From DATEOR01 sp036279015 (GTDB taxonomy: Bacteria; Actinomycetota; Thermoleophilia; Gaiellales; Gaiellaceae), in the NCBI GenBank assembly GCA_036279015.1, contig DASUJY010000014.1:1-38983 (forward strand): a stretch of DNA of 38,983 bases. The letters are read 5' to 3'. Of this stretch, positions 1-8,243 are shown piece by piece; position 1 is the stretch's first letter, and every line of letters starts with the position of its first letter. The position numbers and the translations under genes are program-made. The notes beneath the pieces are model-generated. The model did no database searches, was not told the origin of the DNA, and worked only from the letters and a program-made list of their open reading frames with translations.

Positions 1-1
1 C

Positions 2-502
2 GACGGCACGTTCGTCGACCTCTACGCGATCTCGAACCACTTCTCGAGCACGCCGGACGCGAGGGTGGGACAGCGCAGCGAGCAGGCTGCCTACAACGCC
101 GCGATCGTCGATGCGCTCCAGTCCGCCGACCCGGGCGTGAAGGTCGCCCTCGGCGGAGACCTGAACGTCTACCCGCGCCCGGACGACCCGTTCGCGCCCG
201 GCGACCCGCACTTCCCGAGCGACCAGCTGGGAGCGCTGTACGAGGACGGCCTGCACAACCTCTGGGACACGATTGTCGCCCAGGTGCCGCAGGCGGCCTA
301 CTCGTACGTCTTCGAGGGGCAGGCGCAGACGCTCGACCAGGTGTTCGTCACGGACAGCCTGTTCTCAACGCTCGTCGTTGCCCGCCACGCGCACGTGAAC
401 AGCGACTGGCCGGCGGACGAGCCGGGAGACGGCCCGCACGGGACGTCCGACCACGATCCACTCGTCGCCCGGTTCCGGCACGTTTCGGCCCAGGCCGGCT
501 GA
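2..502 (+). CDS. Endonuclease/exonuclease/phosphatase-family protein, C-terminal part
   Basis: The reading frame is open from the left edge, so the N-terminus and start are outside the window. About 166 residues remain. They hold a GGDLNVYP segment (the metal and phosphate-binding GDxN motif) and a GTSDHDPLVARF segment near the end (the SDHDP catalytic-His motif), both typical of the DNase I/EEP superfamily. By family knowledge these are metal-dependent phosphodiesterases acting on nucleic acids or phospholipids. An earlier HFSS stretch fits the region before the GDxN motif. Secreted actinobacterial EEP nucleases with the same end motifs are common, but the substrate cannot be told from this fragment. 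The gene converges on rmlB, with a hairpin between them. Confidence 0.85.
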   Translation, partial: DGTFVDLYAISNHFSSTPDARVGQRSEQAAYNAAIVDALQSADPGVKVALGGDLNVYPRPDDPFAPGDPHFPSDQLGALYEDGLHNLWDTIVAQVPQAAYSYVFEGQAQTLDQVFVTDSLFSTLVVARHAHVNSDWPADEPGDGPHGTSDHDPLVARFRHVSAQAG

Positions 503-515
503 GTCGAGAAGCTAC

Positions 516-543
516 GCGAGGGGCGGGCCCGCCCGCCCCTCGC
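516..543. terminator. GC-rich hairpin between convergent genes
   Basis: A perfect 13-bp inverted repeat (516-528 against 531-543) lies in the 52-bp gap between the stop codons of the endonuclease (+) and rmlB (-). It is placed to end transcription from both sides. No clear T-tract follows on either strand, so it may act as a non-canonical or bidirectional terminator. The repeat is visible in the sequence; the function is inferred. Confidence 0.6.
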
Positions 544-554
544 TCCCTCTTGGG

Positions 555-1502
555 TCAGGCGGCTGCCTCGCCTGCCTTGAGCGGCGCCCACCAGTCACGC
601 CGCTCGCGATACCAGTCGACCGTCCGGTCGAGCCCCTCCTCGAGCGACGCCGCCGGGCTCCACCCGAGTGACTCGATGCGCGAGGAGTCGACCCGGTAGC
701 GCCGGTCGTGCCCCGGGCGATCCTCCACGTGCTCGACGAGGTCGGGGCTCGAGCCGGTCAGGTCGAGAATCAGTCGCGAGAGCTCCAGGTTCTCGCGCTC
801 GTCACCCCCGACGTTGTAGATCTCCCCGGCCCGGCCGTTGCGGAGGACGAGATTGATGGCGGCGCACTGGTCCTCGACGTAGGCCCACGTTCGCCGCTGG
901 CGACCGTCCCCGTAGACGGGCAGCGGCCGGCCCTCGAGCGCGTTCGTGATGAAGAGCGGCACGAGCTTCTCGGGGTACTGGAACGGTCCGTAGGCGTTCG
1001 AGCCGCGGGTGATGGAGGCATCGATCCCGAACGTGCGAAGGTAGGCGAGGACGAGCAGGTCGGCGCTCGCCTTCGAGGCGGCATAGGGGCTCGATGGCCG
1101 CAGCGGGTCGCTCTCGCTGGATGCCCCCTGCGGGACGTCGCCGTAGACCTCGTCCGTCGAGACCTGGACGAACCGCACGCCTGCGCGTCGCACCCATTCG
1201 AGCAGGACCTGTGTGCCGGCGACGTTCGTGTGCACGAACTCCCCGCCGCCGAGGATCGAGCGATCGACGTGGGTCTCGGCGGCGAAGTTGACGACGGCGT
1301 CGCAGCCCTCCGCAGCCGCGCGCACTGTCTCCGCATCGGCGACGTCTCCGTGCACGAAGTCGTGCGGCACACCGGCCAGGTTGACGGGGTTGCCCGCGTA
1401 CGTCAGGAGGTCGAGCACGACCACCGCGTCTCCGGCGGAGACGAGGCGCTTGACGAAGTGGCTGCCGATGAAGCCGCAGCCGCCGGTGACAAGGACGCGC
1501 AC
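555..1502 (-). CDS. rmlB: dTDP-glucose 4,6-dehydratase (RmlB)
   Basis: Extended short-chain dehydrogenase of 315 residues that converts dTDP-glucose to dTDP-4-keto-6-deoxyglucose, the second step to dTDP-L-rhamnose. The N-terminal GGCGFIGSHF is the NAD-binding glycine motif. STDEVYGD carries the Asp-Glu pair specific to RmlB, YAASKA is the catalytic YxxxK, and RGSNAYGPFQYPEKLVP is a family signature. I chose GTG at 1502 because it puts VRVLVTGG at the N-terminus; an in-frame TTG at 1505 would add one residue. It is the last gene of rmlA-C-D-B, 27 bp after the rmlD stop codon, and is followed by the hairpin at 516-543. Confidence 0.95.
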   Translation of the reverse strand: MRVLVTGGCGFIGSHFVKRLVSAGDAVVVLDLLTYAGNPVNLAGVPHDFVHGDVADAETVRAAAEGCDAVVNFAAETHVDRSILGGGEFVHTNVAGTQVLLEWVRRAGVRFVQVSTDEVYGDVPQGASSESDPLRPSSPYAASKASADLLVLAYLRTFGIDASITRGSNAYGPFQYPEKLVPLFITNALEGRPLPVYGDGRQRRTWAYVEDQCAAINLVLRNGRAGEIYNVGGDERENLELSRLILDLTGSSPDLVEHVEDRPGHDRRYRVDSSRIESLGWSPAASLEEGLDRTVDWYRERRDWWAPLKAGEAAA

Positions 1503-1529
1503 CAACCGATCGTAGGCGATGGCCGTTCG

Positions 1530-2342
1530 TCAGAGAAGGCGCTCGAGACACGCGCGGAGGCCGTCTCGCCAGTGCGGCAACTGCGGCGTCCCGGCGTTCT
1601 CGCTGCGGAGGGCCGAGTAGGCCGGCCGCCGGGCCGGCCGCCCGAGGCCGGCGCTCGTGACCCGGATCACGCGGCAGCGCAGCCCGGCCTCGCCGAAGAT
1701 CGCCTCCGCGAAGTCGGCCCAGGTGCACTCGCCGCCACCGGCGACGTGGTAGAGCCCGTGCGGAAGAGCGAGGATCTCGGCGGTCGCCTGGGCGAGATGG
1801 CCGACATACGTCGGCGAGCCTCGCTGGTCGTCCACTACGCGAATTTCGTCTTGTTCGCCCGCGAGCGAGAGCATCGTGCGGACGAAGTTCCGCCCGGTCG
1901 GCCCGAAGAGCCAGGAGGAGCGGATCACCCAGCCCTCGTCGATCTCGGCCTCGCCCGCCAGCTTCGTGCGCCCGTAGACGGAGAGCGGCCGCGGCTCGTC
2001 GGACTCGACGTAGGGCGCCCCCTTGGCGCCGTCGAAGACGTAGTCGGTCGAGAAGTAGGCGACCGGCGCCCCGAGCTCGACCACATTGCGCGTCCCGAGG
2101 ACGTTCACCCGCTCTGCTTCACCGGCCTGTGTCTCGGCCCCGTCGACGTCGGTCCAGGCGGCCGCGTGCAGGACGAGGCTGGGCCGATAGGCCCCACTCG
2201 GGCTCGTCACGTCGAAGGCGCTGCGACCGGGCGCGTCCGCGTCCGGGAACACCTCGTGGAGCGCTCTCCCGAGCTGCCCCTCGCCGCCAGTAATCAGGAC
2301 GCCTGGTCGCGTTCCGAGAGGACTGGCGATCGTGTGCTCCAA
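1530..2342 (-). CDS. rmlD: dTDP-4-dehydrorhamnose reductase (RmlD)
   Basis: NADPH-dependent reductase (270 residues) for the last step to dTDP-L-rhamnose. It has the nucleotide-binding GGEGQLGRAL, the YFSTDYVFDG stretch conserved in RmlD, the catalytic YGRTK, and RSSWLFGPTGRNF. The start is uncertain: LITGGEGQLG normally lies next to the initiator, but no ATG or GTG is available there. The nearest usable codon is TTG at 2342, which gives a short extra N-terminus and a 49-bp overlap with the end of rmlC. The frame stays open further upstream inside rmlC; that part is antiparallel-frame shadow and not part of the gene. Confidence 0.92.
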   Translation of the reverse strand: MEHTIASPLGTRPGVLITGGEGQLGRALHEVFPDADAPGRSAFDVTSPSGAYRPSLVLHAAAWTDVDGAETQAGEAERVNVLGTRNVVELGAPVAYFSTDYVFDGAKGAPYVESDEPRPLSVYGRTKLAGEAEIDEGWVIRSSWLFGPTGRNFVRTMLSLAGEQDEIRVVDDQRGSPTYVGHLAQATAEILALPHGLYHVAGGGECTWADFAEAIFGEAGLRCRVIRVTSAGLGRPARRPAYSALRSENAGTPQLPHWRDGLRACLERLL

Positions 2343-2752
2343 AGGTCCCGGACGCGGGGATCGCGCCACGAGATCTGGTGCTCGTCGGGGTCGGACGGGT
2401 CGTACTCGGCGGTGACGTGGTAGCAGAAGACCACGTCCGTCAACGCCTCGAATCCGTGCGCATGTCGTCCCGGGATGTAGACCGCGACGGGGTTGTCGTC
2501 GCCGATGTCGACAGTGAAGACCTCGTCGCTCTCGCGATCGAGGACGACGACGCGCGCCGTTCCCACGAGGCACGTGAACAGGTCGTCCTGCCCGCGCTCG
2601 TGATAGTGGAGCCCGCGGATCACGCCCTGCCGGCTGAACGAGACGTTCGTCTGCGCGGCCGGGCGAGGCAGTCGGCTTTGCCGCTGCACCTCGAGCAGCC
2701 AGCCGCGGTCGTCCCGTCGGTACTCGAGAGGGATGAGCTCGAGGCCTTCCAT
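2294..2752 (-). CDS. rmlC: dTDP-4-dehydrorhamnose 3,5-epimerase (RmlC-like)
   Basis: Cupin-fold epimerase of 152 residues acting on dTDP-4-keto-6-deoxyglucose. RGLHYH holds the catalytic His position (usually RGLHxQ), HAHGF is the second conserved cupin His motif, and the end has the DEHQISWRDP segment typical of RmlC. Slightly shorter than many RmlC proteins (about 180 residues), so it belongs to the short variant. ATG at 2752 overlaps the rmlA stop as TGATG, implying translational coupling; a GTG one codon earlier is possible. Its place between rmlA and rmlD supports the call over other cupin epimerases such as those making 3-amino or 6-deoxy sugars. Confidence 0.9.
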   Translation of the reverse strand: MEGLELIPLEYRRDDRGWLLEVQRQSRLPRPAAQTNVSFSRQGVIRGLHYHERGQDDLFTCLVGTARVVVLDRESDEVFTVDIGDDNPVAVYIPGRHAHGFEALTDVVFCYHVTAEYDPSDPDEHQISWRDPRVRDLWSTRSPVLSERDQAS

Positions 2753-3489
2753 CACCGGTTGGCGCCGTGCCGGCGCACGAAGTCGTTCACCTCGTAGTAC
2801 GCGTCGATCGACTCTCCGGCGTCGCCCCAGTAGCCGCGGACGATCTCGTACGCCATCGTCCCCTCCTCGACGTACCTGTTGTTCACGTCGGTGATCTCGA
2901 GCTCTCCGCGGGCCGAGGGCTGGAGGGAGGCGATGACGTCGAAGACGGAGGCGTCGTAGAGGTAGACGCCGGTGACCGCGTAGCGGCTCGCCGGCTCCTC
3001 CGGCTTCTCGACGATCTCACGCACCCGGTCGCCGTCCAGCTCTGCGACGCCGAGGTTGCTCAGGTGAGCCGCATCGTCCACGCTCGCAAGGAGGATCCGC
3101 GCGCCCCGCTGCTGCTCCTCGAAGCCCTTCACGGCGCCGGCGATGGAGTGCTCGAACACGTTGTCGGCGAGGGCGACGGCGACGCGATCGTCCCCGACGA
3201 ACCGCGCCGCGAGACCGAGCGCTTCGGCGATCCCTCCTTCGCGTTCCTGGTAGGCGTAGAGCAGCCGCTCGATTCCATGCTCGCGCCCGTCGCTCAGGAG
3301 GCGCAGGAACTCGCCGGCATGCGTGCCTCCCGTGACCAGCATCAGCTCCGTGACGCCTGCCTGCACGAGCGCCTCGATCGCATACGTGACCATCGGCCGG
3401 TCGTAGATCGGCAGGAGGTGCTTGTTGGTGATCCGTGTCAGCGGCTGGAGGCGGCTGCCGGTGCCGCCCGCAAGGACGACGCCCTTCAT
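2752..3489 (-). CDS. rmlA: Glucose-1-phosphate thymidylyltransferase, short form (RmlA)
   Basis: Nucleotidyltransferase of 245 residues expected to make dTDP-glucose from glucose-1-phosphate and dTTP, the first step to dTDP-rhamnose. The N-terminal MKGVVLAGGTGSRLQPLT is the nucleotide-binding signature, followed by TNKHLLPIYDRPM. LADNVFEH takes the place of the metal-binding LGDN motif, and EKPEEP follows later. Start is ATG 3489; the open frame beyond it lies over the intergenic region and the start of the divergent gene. It is shorter than the usual 290-residue RmlA, lacking the C-terminal helical part used for allosteric control. It heads rmlA-C-D-B. Confidence 0.93.
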   Translation of the reverse strand: MKGVVLAGGTGSRLQPLTRITNKHLLPIYDRPMVTYAIEALVQAGVTELMLVTGGTHAGEFLRLLSDGREHGIERLLYAYQEREGGIAEALGLAARFVGDDRVAVALADNVFEHSIAGAVKGFEEQQRGARILLASVDDAAHLSNLGVAELDGDRVREIVEKPEEPASRYAVTGVYLYDASVFDVIASLQPSARGELEITDVNNRYVEEGTMAYEIVRGYWGDAGESIDAYYEVNDFVRRHGANR

Positions 3490-3688
3490 GTTCCAGTCAG
3501 CAGACGCCTCGTCACCGGCGTGGACATTACACCGGTGCCGAAGCCCGCATGGGGACACGGTAGGGTCTTCCGATCGCCTCCCTCGTCGACAGAACGGCTT
3601 GAATCCTCCGATGGCGGAAGGGCCCACCGGGCGGATTGAGCCACGTTCGCGCTTCACGCTCCATTCGGTCGCCGGCCCGGCGGGGACG
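3490..3688. promoter_or_regulatory. Divergent intergenic region with candidate -10 hexamers
   Basis: About 200 bp separate rmlA (-) from the deacetylase gene (+). On the minus strand TAATGT at 3529-3524 lies 34 nt before the rmlA ATG. On the plus strand TAGGGT at 3561-3566 lies before the alternative start at 3611. Neither has a convincing -35 box, so both are weak predictions. Confidence 0.3.
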
Positions 3689-4909
3689 ATGCTCGACGGC
3701 GGGCCAGCGGCATCTCCATACGGCGAGCTCAGCCCGCTGGTCGGGCCCTTCCCTCGCCTCGTCGCGCGGGTCTCCGGGCCGGAGCGTGAGCTCGAGGAAG
3801 CGGCACGCGGGCTGCCGAGCGGCGCTGCGAAGCCGGAGGCGCTCGCGGTCCGGCTCCGTCGCGCCGGTGCCGAGCTCTCCTGGGGCCCTCCGGACGCGCT
3901 GCCCGACACGGCGGCCTACCTTCGGCTCTGCCACGAGCGCGGCGCGTCGTCGGTCGAGCTGGTGAGAGCCGATCCCACCCTGCTCACCGAGATGCAGATC
4001 GGAGCGTTCTTCCACGCCTACTGGCGCCGCCGGGTCGCGCGCCTCGCCGCCCTCCGCCTCGGGCTCGGTCCGTCGGTCCTGCGGGGACGGATGACCGGCA
4101 TGGCGGCCGACGTCGCGTTCTGGGCGGGCGTTCGCAGCCGGGCGACGCCCTCGGAGTGGGAGCGGTTCGCGCGGAGCTCCTACGTGGTCTTCTACTACCA
4201 CCGGATCGGGGAGCGGGGGAAGCCCGGCGAGGAGCGCCTCGACGTCCACCCGCGACGCTTCGAACGACAGCTCCGCCTGCTTCGTGCCCTTCGCTTCAGG
4301 CCGTTGACGCTGGCCGAGCTGGTCGCGTTCCACACCGATCCGGAGATGACCCTGCCGCGGCGGAGCTTCGTGATCAGCGCCGACGACGGCTTCCAGGACG
4401 CGGTCGTCGCCTTCAACGCCCACGCCGACGTTCGGCCCGTCGTCTTCGTGAACACCTCCGCGGTCGGCGGCCGGGCCTCGTGGGCCTACGAGGAGCCGCT
4501 GGCCGGGTGGCAGGAGCTAAAGGAGCTCGAGGACGCAGGAGGCGTGGTCGCCTCGCATTGCCGCGGCCATCCTCGCCTGCCCGAGCTGGACGACGATGCG
4601 CTCGACGACGAGCTGGCGGGCTCCCTGGCCGAGTTGCGCGAGCAGCTGCCGCAGGCGCCGGGGCTCTTCGCCTATCCCCACGGCCTGCACGACGAGCGTG
4701 TCCGGGCCCGGGTGCTCGCAGCCGGCTACGACGCCGCGTTCACGACGCAGCCCGGACGCAACGGCGCCGGAACGGATCCGTACTGCCTGCGCCGGATCGG
4801 CCTGAAGGACTGGGACGGCGCCGTCCCCCTCCTCTGGAAGGCGACGACCGGCGAGCTCCTCCCCTGGATCTGGGAGCGGGCGCGCCGGCGCCTCCGGGGG
4901 TCCGCGTGA
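3689..4909 (+). CDS. Polysaccharide deacetylase (NodB-like) with N-terminal extension
   Basis: 406 residues. The C-terminal half has the NodB homology motifs: SADDGFQD (metal and base Asp pair, residues 230-237), SHCRGH (metal His, 289-294) and FAYPHG. The family removes N- or O-acetyl groups from polysaccharides using a divalent metal. The first 150 residues match nothing I recognise and contain no obvious signal peptide. Start is uncertain: ATG 3689 follows a purine-rich stretch, while ATG 3611 would add 26 residues. The stop overlaps the next glycosyltransferase start as GTGA, so the two are translationally coupled and probably modify the same glycan. FVISADDG differs from the common TFDDG by Ser-Ala. 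Confidence 0.85.
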   Translation: MLDGGPAASPYGELSPLVGPFPRLVARVSGPERELEEAARGLPSGAAKPEALAVRLRRAGAELSWGPPDALPDTAAYLRLCHERGASSVELVRADPTLLTEMQIGAFFHAYWRRRVARLAALRLGLGPSVLRGRMTGMAADVAFWAGVRSRATPSEWERFARSSYVVFYYHRIGERGKPGEERLDVHPRRFERQLRLLRALRFRPLTLAELVAFHTDPEMTLPRRSFVISADDGFQDAVVAFNAHADVRPVVFVNTSAVGGRASWAYEEPLAGWQELKELEDAGGVVASHCRGHPRLPELDDDALDDELAGSLAELREQLPQAPGLFAYPHGLHDERVRARVLAAGYDAAFTTQPGRNGAGTDPYCLRRIGLKDWDGAVPLLWKATTGELLPWIWERARRRLRGSA

Positions 4910-5619
4910 GGTCGTATGCAACCGTGATCGACCGCGCGCGCACGCCGGTCGTCATGTGCACCTGGCGGCGGATCGATCGCGTCCCAAGGACGCTCTCGAT
5001 GCTCGCCGAGCAGGACGAGCCGGCCAGCCTCTACGTCTGGAACAACAACCGCAAGGAGGCCGAGCGGCTCGACGCCATGCTGTCCCGCAGCCCGGTTCCC
5101 GCCCAGTCGGTGCACGCGAGCCGCAACATCGGCGCCTTCGGCCGCTTCTACCTCGCCCGCGACCTCGCGCCCGCCCACCGCGCGCTGGTCTTCGTCGACG
5201 ACGACCAGGACTTCGGGAGCAGGATGGTCTCCGATCAGCTCGCGAGCTTCGAGCCCGATTCGCTCGCAGGCTGGTGGGCCTTCACGTACCGGCCCGGCGC
5301 GCGCAGCTACGCGGAGCGCGACCGCGTCGAGACGCCGCGCGGCCGCGCCGACTACGTCGGGACGGGCGGCCTCGTCGCCGATGCCGCGATCTTCGCCGAC
5401 CCCGGACTCTTCCACTGCCCCCGCCGCTTCTGGTTCGTGGAGGATCTCTGGCTCTCGTACTTCGCGGGCCAGGTGCGCGGCTGGAGCCTTCGCCGCTCGC
5501 TCGCGGACTTCTCGTTCGCGGTCGACGACCTGGACATCGACGCGACCATGGTCATGACGAAGATCCGCATGTTCCGCTATCTCAAGCGCCGCGGGTGGGA
5601 CGTCGCGGCCCCCGTCTAG
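4906..5619 (+). CDS. Glycosyltransferase-like protein (GT-A/GT2-like)
   Basis: 237 residues starting at GTG 4906, which shares GTGA with the upstream deacetylase stop. The N-terminus (PVVMCTWRRIDRVPRTLSML) has the pattern of a GT2 nucleotide-binding strand. NIGAFGRFYLAR is followed by VFVDDDQDF, the expected metal-binding DxD region, and a later YVGTGG and FVEDLWLSYF stretch resembles the acceptor region. Overall similarity to textbook GT2 enzymes is modest, so the sugar and acceptor are unknown. It forms a two-gene unit with the deacetylase. The 147 bp after it, up to the convergent gene at 5767, shows no gene or clear terminator. Confidence 0.75.
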   Translation: MRSYATVIDRARTPVVMCTWRRIDRVPRTLSMLAEQDEPASLYVWNNNRKEAERLDAMLSRSPVPAQSVHASRNIGAFGRFYLARDLAPAHRALVFVDDDQDFGSRMVSDQLASFEPDSLAGWWAFTYRPGARSYAERDRVETPRGRADYVGTGGLVADAAIFADPGLFHCPRRFWFVEDLWLSYFAGQVRGWSLRRSLADFSFAVDDLDIDATMVMTKIRMFRYLKRRGWDVAAPV

Positions 5620-5766
5620 CGAGGGGGTTCGACTCGCGCCGCCGGGCTCGAGGGGCGTACGAGGACACCGGCAGCGGCACGGCCGCCCTCGCGTCGTCGC
5701 CAGCCGACCAGGGCGAGGAGACGCCGCCCGTTCAGGAGCTCCGACCGGAACCGCCGTGTCAGCCGG

Positions 5767-6600
5767 CTAATCGCTCTCTCGCGCGGGGGCACTGAGGTCA
5801 GGGGGCTCGTAGTCGTCGGGCGGGTCGAACCAGCCCTGCCGCCGGTTGAGAGCTCCGACGAAGGGAACGCGGAGGATGGCGCGCTTGAGGAGGTTCTTCC
5901 TCGCCAGCGCCCGCTCGTTGTGCTCGTGGTAGGCGAGCTTCGCGCGCGAGGGCTCCGAGTAGTACGGGCTGCCCGCGTGCCAGACCTTCAGGTCTTCGAG
6001 GAAGGCGGTTCGATAACCGAGCTTGCGGACGTCGCGGACGTACGCCGCCGCCTCGTGCCAGAAGACGAGCTTCTTGTTGCTCCGAAAGCCGCCGACTCGC
6101 TCGTAGACCTCGCGAGAGGTGATCGCGCAGCCGCTTCCGGTGGGGCCTTCAAGGAGCCGATGGCCGGCCTCCTCTTTCGCGACGAGCACGTTTCCCTTCT
6201 CCTTCACGTGCTTCAGATACTGGTAGGCGGAATCGTTCGGGTCCTCTTTGAGGTCGGCCACCAGGTAGCCGATGTTCGGGATGTCGCGGAACGCATCGAG
6301 GAGCGTCTGGTCCCAGTGCTCGGGCGCCTCGATGACGTCGTCGTCGACCTCGACGATGTACGGCTGCGTCGTCCGCTCGACCGCATAGGCGTACGCGTTC
6401 GTCCCGATGTTCTCGGGATGCGTGACGACGGTCAGCCGCGGATCGTCCAGGCTCGCCAGGTAGGCGCCGGTCTCGTCCTCGGAGGCGTTGTCCCAGATGA
6501 CGATCTCCCGGGTCGCCGGAGACGTCCGCATGAGCACGTCGTCGACGCAGCGCTCAAGCAGGTGCGCTCGGTTATGGGTGAGGACGATGACCGAGATCAC
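5767..6600 (-). CDS. Family 2 glycosyltransferase
   Basis: 277 residues with a canonical GT2 N-terminus: ISVIVLTHNRAHLLERCV, then WDNASEDET (nucleotide contact), ENIGTN, and the metal-binding EVDDDVIEAP. GGFRSNKKLVFWHEAAA is the acceptor-side region, with a conserved Glu for the catalytic base. Such enzymes transfer a sugar from a nucleotide donor on the cytoplasmic face of the membrane. The GTG start at 6600 lies 8 nt behind TATGCT (6614-6609, minus strand) with no Shine-Dalgarno, so it may be leaderless. It is a single gene diverging from the ABC exporter. Confidence 0.9.
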   Translation of the reverse strand: MISVIVLTHNRAHLLERCVDDVLMRTSPATREIVIWDNASEDETGAYLASLDDPRLTVVTHPENIGTNAYAYAVERTTQPYIVEVDDDVIEAPEHWDQTLLDAFRDIPNIGYLVADLKEDPNDSAYQYLKHVKEKGNVLVAKEEAGHRLLEGPTGSGCAITSREVYERVGGFRSNKKLVFWHEAAAYVRDVRKLGYRTAFLEDLKVWHAGSPYYSEPSRAKLAYHEHNERALARKNLLKRAILRVPFVGALNRRQGWFDPPDDYEPPDLSAPARESD

Positions 6601-6608
6601 TGCATCCC

Positions 6609-6614
6609 AGCATA
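6609..6614 (-). promoter_or_regulatory. Candidate -10 element, leaderless start for the gene at 6600
   Basis: TATGCT on the minus strand ends 8 nt before the GTG start. This spacing would place the transcription start at or next to the start codon. No good -35 is visible. Confidence 0.45.
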
Positions 6615-6671
6615 GTCTGGGTTTTCACGATGCCCATGGGGGTTGCCGGGCTCGCCGACTTCGCCCACGGT

Positions 6672-6677
6672 TAGGCT
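6672..6677 (+). promoter_or_regulatory. Candidate -10 element for the ABC exporter operon
   Basis: TAGGCT lies one base before ATG 6679 but exactly 7 nt before the in-frame GTG at 6685. If this is the promoter, the transcript starts at the GTG and translation is leaderless from there. Confidence 0.45.
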
Positions 6678-6678
6678 C

Positions 6679-7527
6679 ATGGCCGTGCGCACGGAGCAAG
6701 ATCCTCGCCTTGCGACGCTGCCGCCGGCGACCGCGGAGGTGGGAATCATCCCCCGCGCCGGCGACTGGCTCGTGCGCGCAGCCGAGCTCCTGTGGGCGCT
6801 GACGGAATCGGATCTGCGCTTCCGCTACGGACGAGGGCCGTGGCGATTCGTTCGCTGGCTCCTCGAGCCCGTCGCGCTCGTCGGCGTCTACCTCTTCCTC
6901 GTCACCTTCGTCCTCGACAAGCCCGGGACGGCGGTCGGCCTCAGCCTCACGTGCTCCGTCGTCCCCTTCCAGCTCGTCATGCTGACGATCGGAAACGCGA
7001 TGACGACGCTCGACGCACGGCGGCCGACCATCCTCAACATGGCGTTTCGCCGGATGTTCATCCCGATCTCGTCGGCCTTGACGGAGAGCGCGGGTTTCGC
7101 CTCGAGCCTCTTCCTCCTCATCGTCATGATGGGCGTCTACGAGATCGAGCCGACCTGGAACATCCTCTGGCTCCCGCTCGTCTTCCTCGTCAACCTCCTG
7201 CTCGCCGTCGCAGCGGCCTACGCCGCGGTTCTCTGGGGGATCTGGCTCCGGGAGCTACGGACGTTCGTGCTGAGCTTCGTGCGGACGCTCTTCTTTCTCG
7301 GCCCGGGCCTCGTGCCGCTCCAGGAGACGAGCGAGGGAGTGCAGCATCTGCTCCGCATCAACCCGCTGACCGGCCTCTTCGAGGCCTACCGCGACGTTTT
7401 CCTGAACGGCGAGCGCCCCGATGCCTGGGAGCTCCTCTATCCCACTGCGGCAGCTCTCATCCTGTTCGCGATTTTCGTCCCGATCTACTCGAGCGAGCAG
7501 CGCCATTTCGCCAAGGTGATCGGATGA
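6679..7527 (+). CDS. wzm: ABC-2 type glycan export permease (Wzm-like)
   Basis: 282 residues with about six hydrophobic segments (for example VALVGVYLFLVTFVL, FASSLFLLIVMMGVY, WLPLVFLVNLLLAVAAAYAAVLW), the layout of the Wzm/TagG/KpsM permeases that move lipid-linked glycans across the inner membrane. GLVPLQ and INPLTGLFEAYRDVFLNGE match the conserved C-terminal region of O-antigen and teichoic-acid exporters. The stop overlaps the ATPase start as ATGA. ATG 6679 is listed, but GTG 6685 fits the TAGGCT hexamer better. It pairs with Wzt to export the product of the surrounding glycosyltransferases. Confidence 0.9.
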   Translation: MAVRTEQDPRLATLPPATAEVGIIPRAGDWLVRAAELLWALTESDLRFRYGRGPWRFVRWLLEPVALVGVYLFLVTFVLDKPGTAVGLSLTCSVVPFQLVMLTIGNAMTTLDARRPTILNMAFRRMFIPISSALTESAGFASSLFLLIVMMGVYEIEPTWNILWLPLVFLVNLLLAVAAAYAAVLWGIWLRELRTFVLSFVRTLFFLGPGLVPLQETSEGVQHLLRINPLTGLFEAYRDVFLNGERPDAWELLYPTAAALILFAIFVPIYSSEQRHFAKVIG

Positions 7528-8243
7528 TCGCGGCCGAGGGGCTGGGCGTTCAGTTCCTGTTCAACAGGTACCTGCGCGTCGTCACACCCGGCGAGGCGCG
7601 CCTGCGTGGGAAGGGCATGGCCACGTGGGGCCTTCAAGATGTCTCGTTCGCCATGGCCCCGGGCGAAGGGGTCGCGCTGATCGGCCCCAGCGGATCGGGA
7701 AAGACGACGCTGCTCCGGGTCCTGGCGGGTGTCCTGTCGTCCGATCGAGGCACGGTCGAGGTGCGGGGACGCACGGCATCGCTCCTGTCGGTCGATGCCG
7801 GGTTGCTGGCGCTGCTCACCGGTCGCGAGAACGCGGTGCTGCTGGGCGTGATCGCAGGGCTTCGCCGCCGGGCGGCCATCCGGGCACTCGAGCACGTCAA
7901 GGAGCAAAGCGGCCTCGGCGATGCGTTCGAGCGGCCCGTCCTGACCTACTCCCAGGGCATGAAGGCCCGTCTCGGCCTCGCGGTCGCGGAGGAGGTGGAT
8001 CCGCAGATCCTCCTCCTGGACGAGGTCCACGAAGCACTCGATCACGAGTTCAGGCACTTCCTCACGGAGCGTGCGCGAGAGATCGTGGCCGCCGGCGGCA
8101 TCGTCATCGCCGCCGGGCACGACCATCCCATGCTCGCTCGTCTGTGCACGAGGGCGATCTGGATGCACGAGGGCTCCGTGCGCGCCGACGGGGCCTTCGA
8201 AGACGTGCAGAACCGTTATCTCGAGGCTGTCGGCGAGCGCTGA
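7524..8243 (+). CDS. wzt: ABC exporter ATPase (Wzt-like, no C-terminal glycan-binding domain)
   Basis: 239 residues. Walker A is GPSGSGKTT (54-62), the signature is YSQGM (142-146; YSxGM is typical of Wzt/TagH), Walker B ILLLDE (162-167), and the switch His is in AAGHDHP (199). The N-terminal VQFLFNRYLR precedes the Walker A core, as in the KpsT/Wzt group. At 239 residues it is only the nucleotide-binding domain; the C-terminal sugar-binding domain of O9a-type Wzt is absent, so export need not be tied to recognition of a chain terminator. ATG 7524 overlaps the permease stop (ATGA). It converges with the next gene, the coding ends overlapping by 28 bp. Confidence 0.93.
   Translation: MIAAEGLGVQFLFNRYLRVVTPGEARLRGKGMATWGLQDVSFAMAPGEGVALIGPSGSGKTTLLRVLAGVLSSDRGTVEVRGRTASLLSVDAGLLALLTGRENAVLLGVIAGLRRRAAIRALEHVKEQSGLGDAFERPVLTYSQGMKARLGLAVAEEVDPQILLLDEVHEALDHEFRHFLTERAREIVAAGGIVIAAGHDHPMLARLCTRAIWMHEGSVRADGAFEDVQNRYLEAVGER

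Noticed and set aside
708..2423. 571-residue plus-strand open frame
   Set aside because: It lies antisense to rmlB, rmlD and rmlC, which have strong family motifs; the frame is an effect of high GC with few stops and shows no recognisable domain.
5620..5766. 147-bp gap between convergent glycosyltransferase genes examined for a hidden gene or terminator
   Set aside because: No ribosome site, recognisable peptide or strong hairpin seen.
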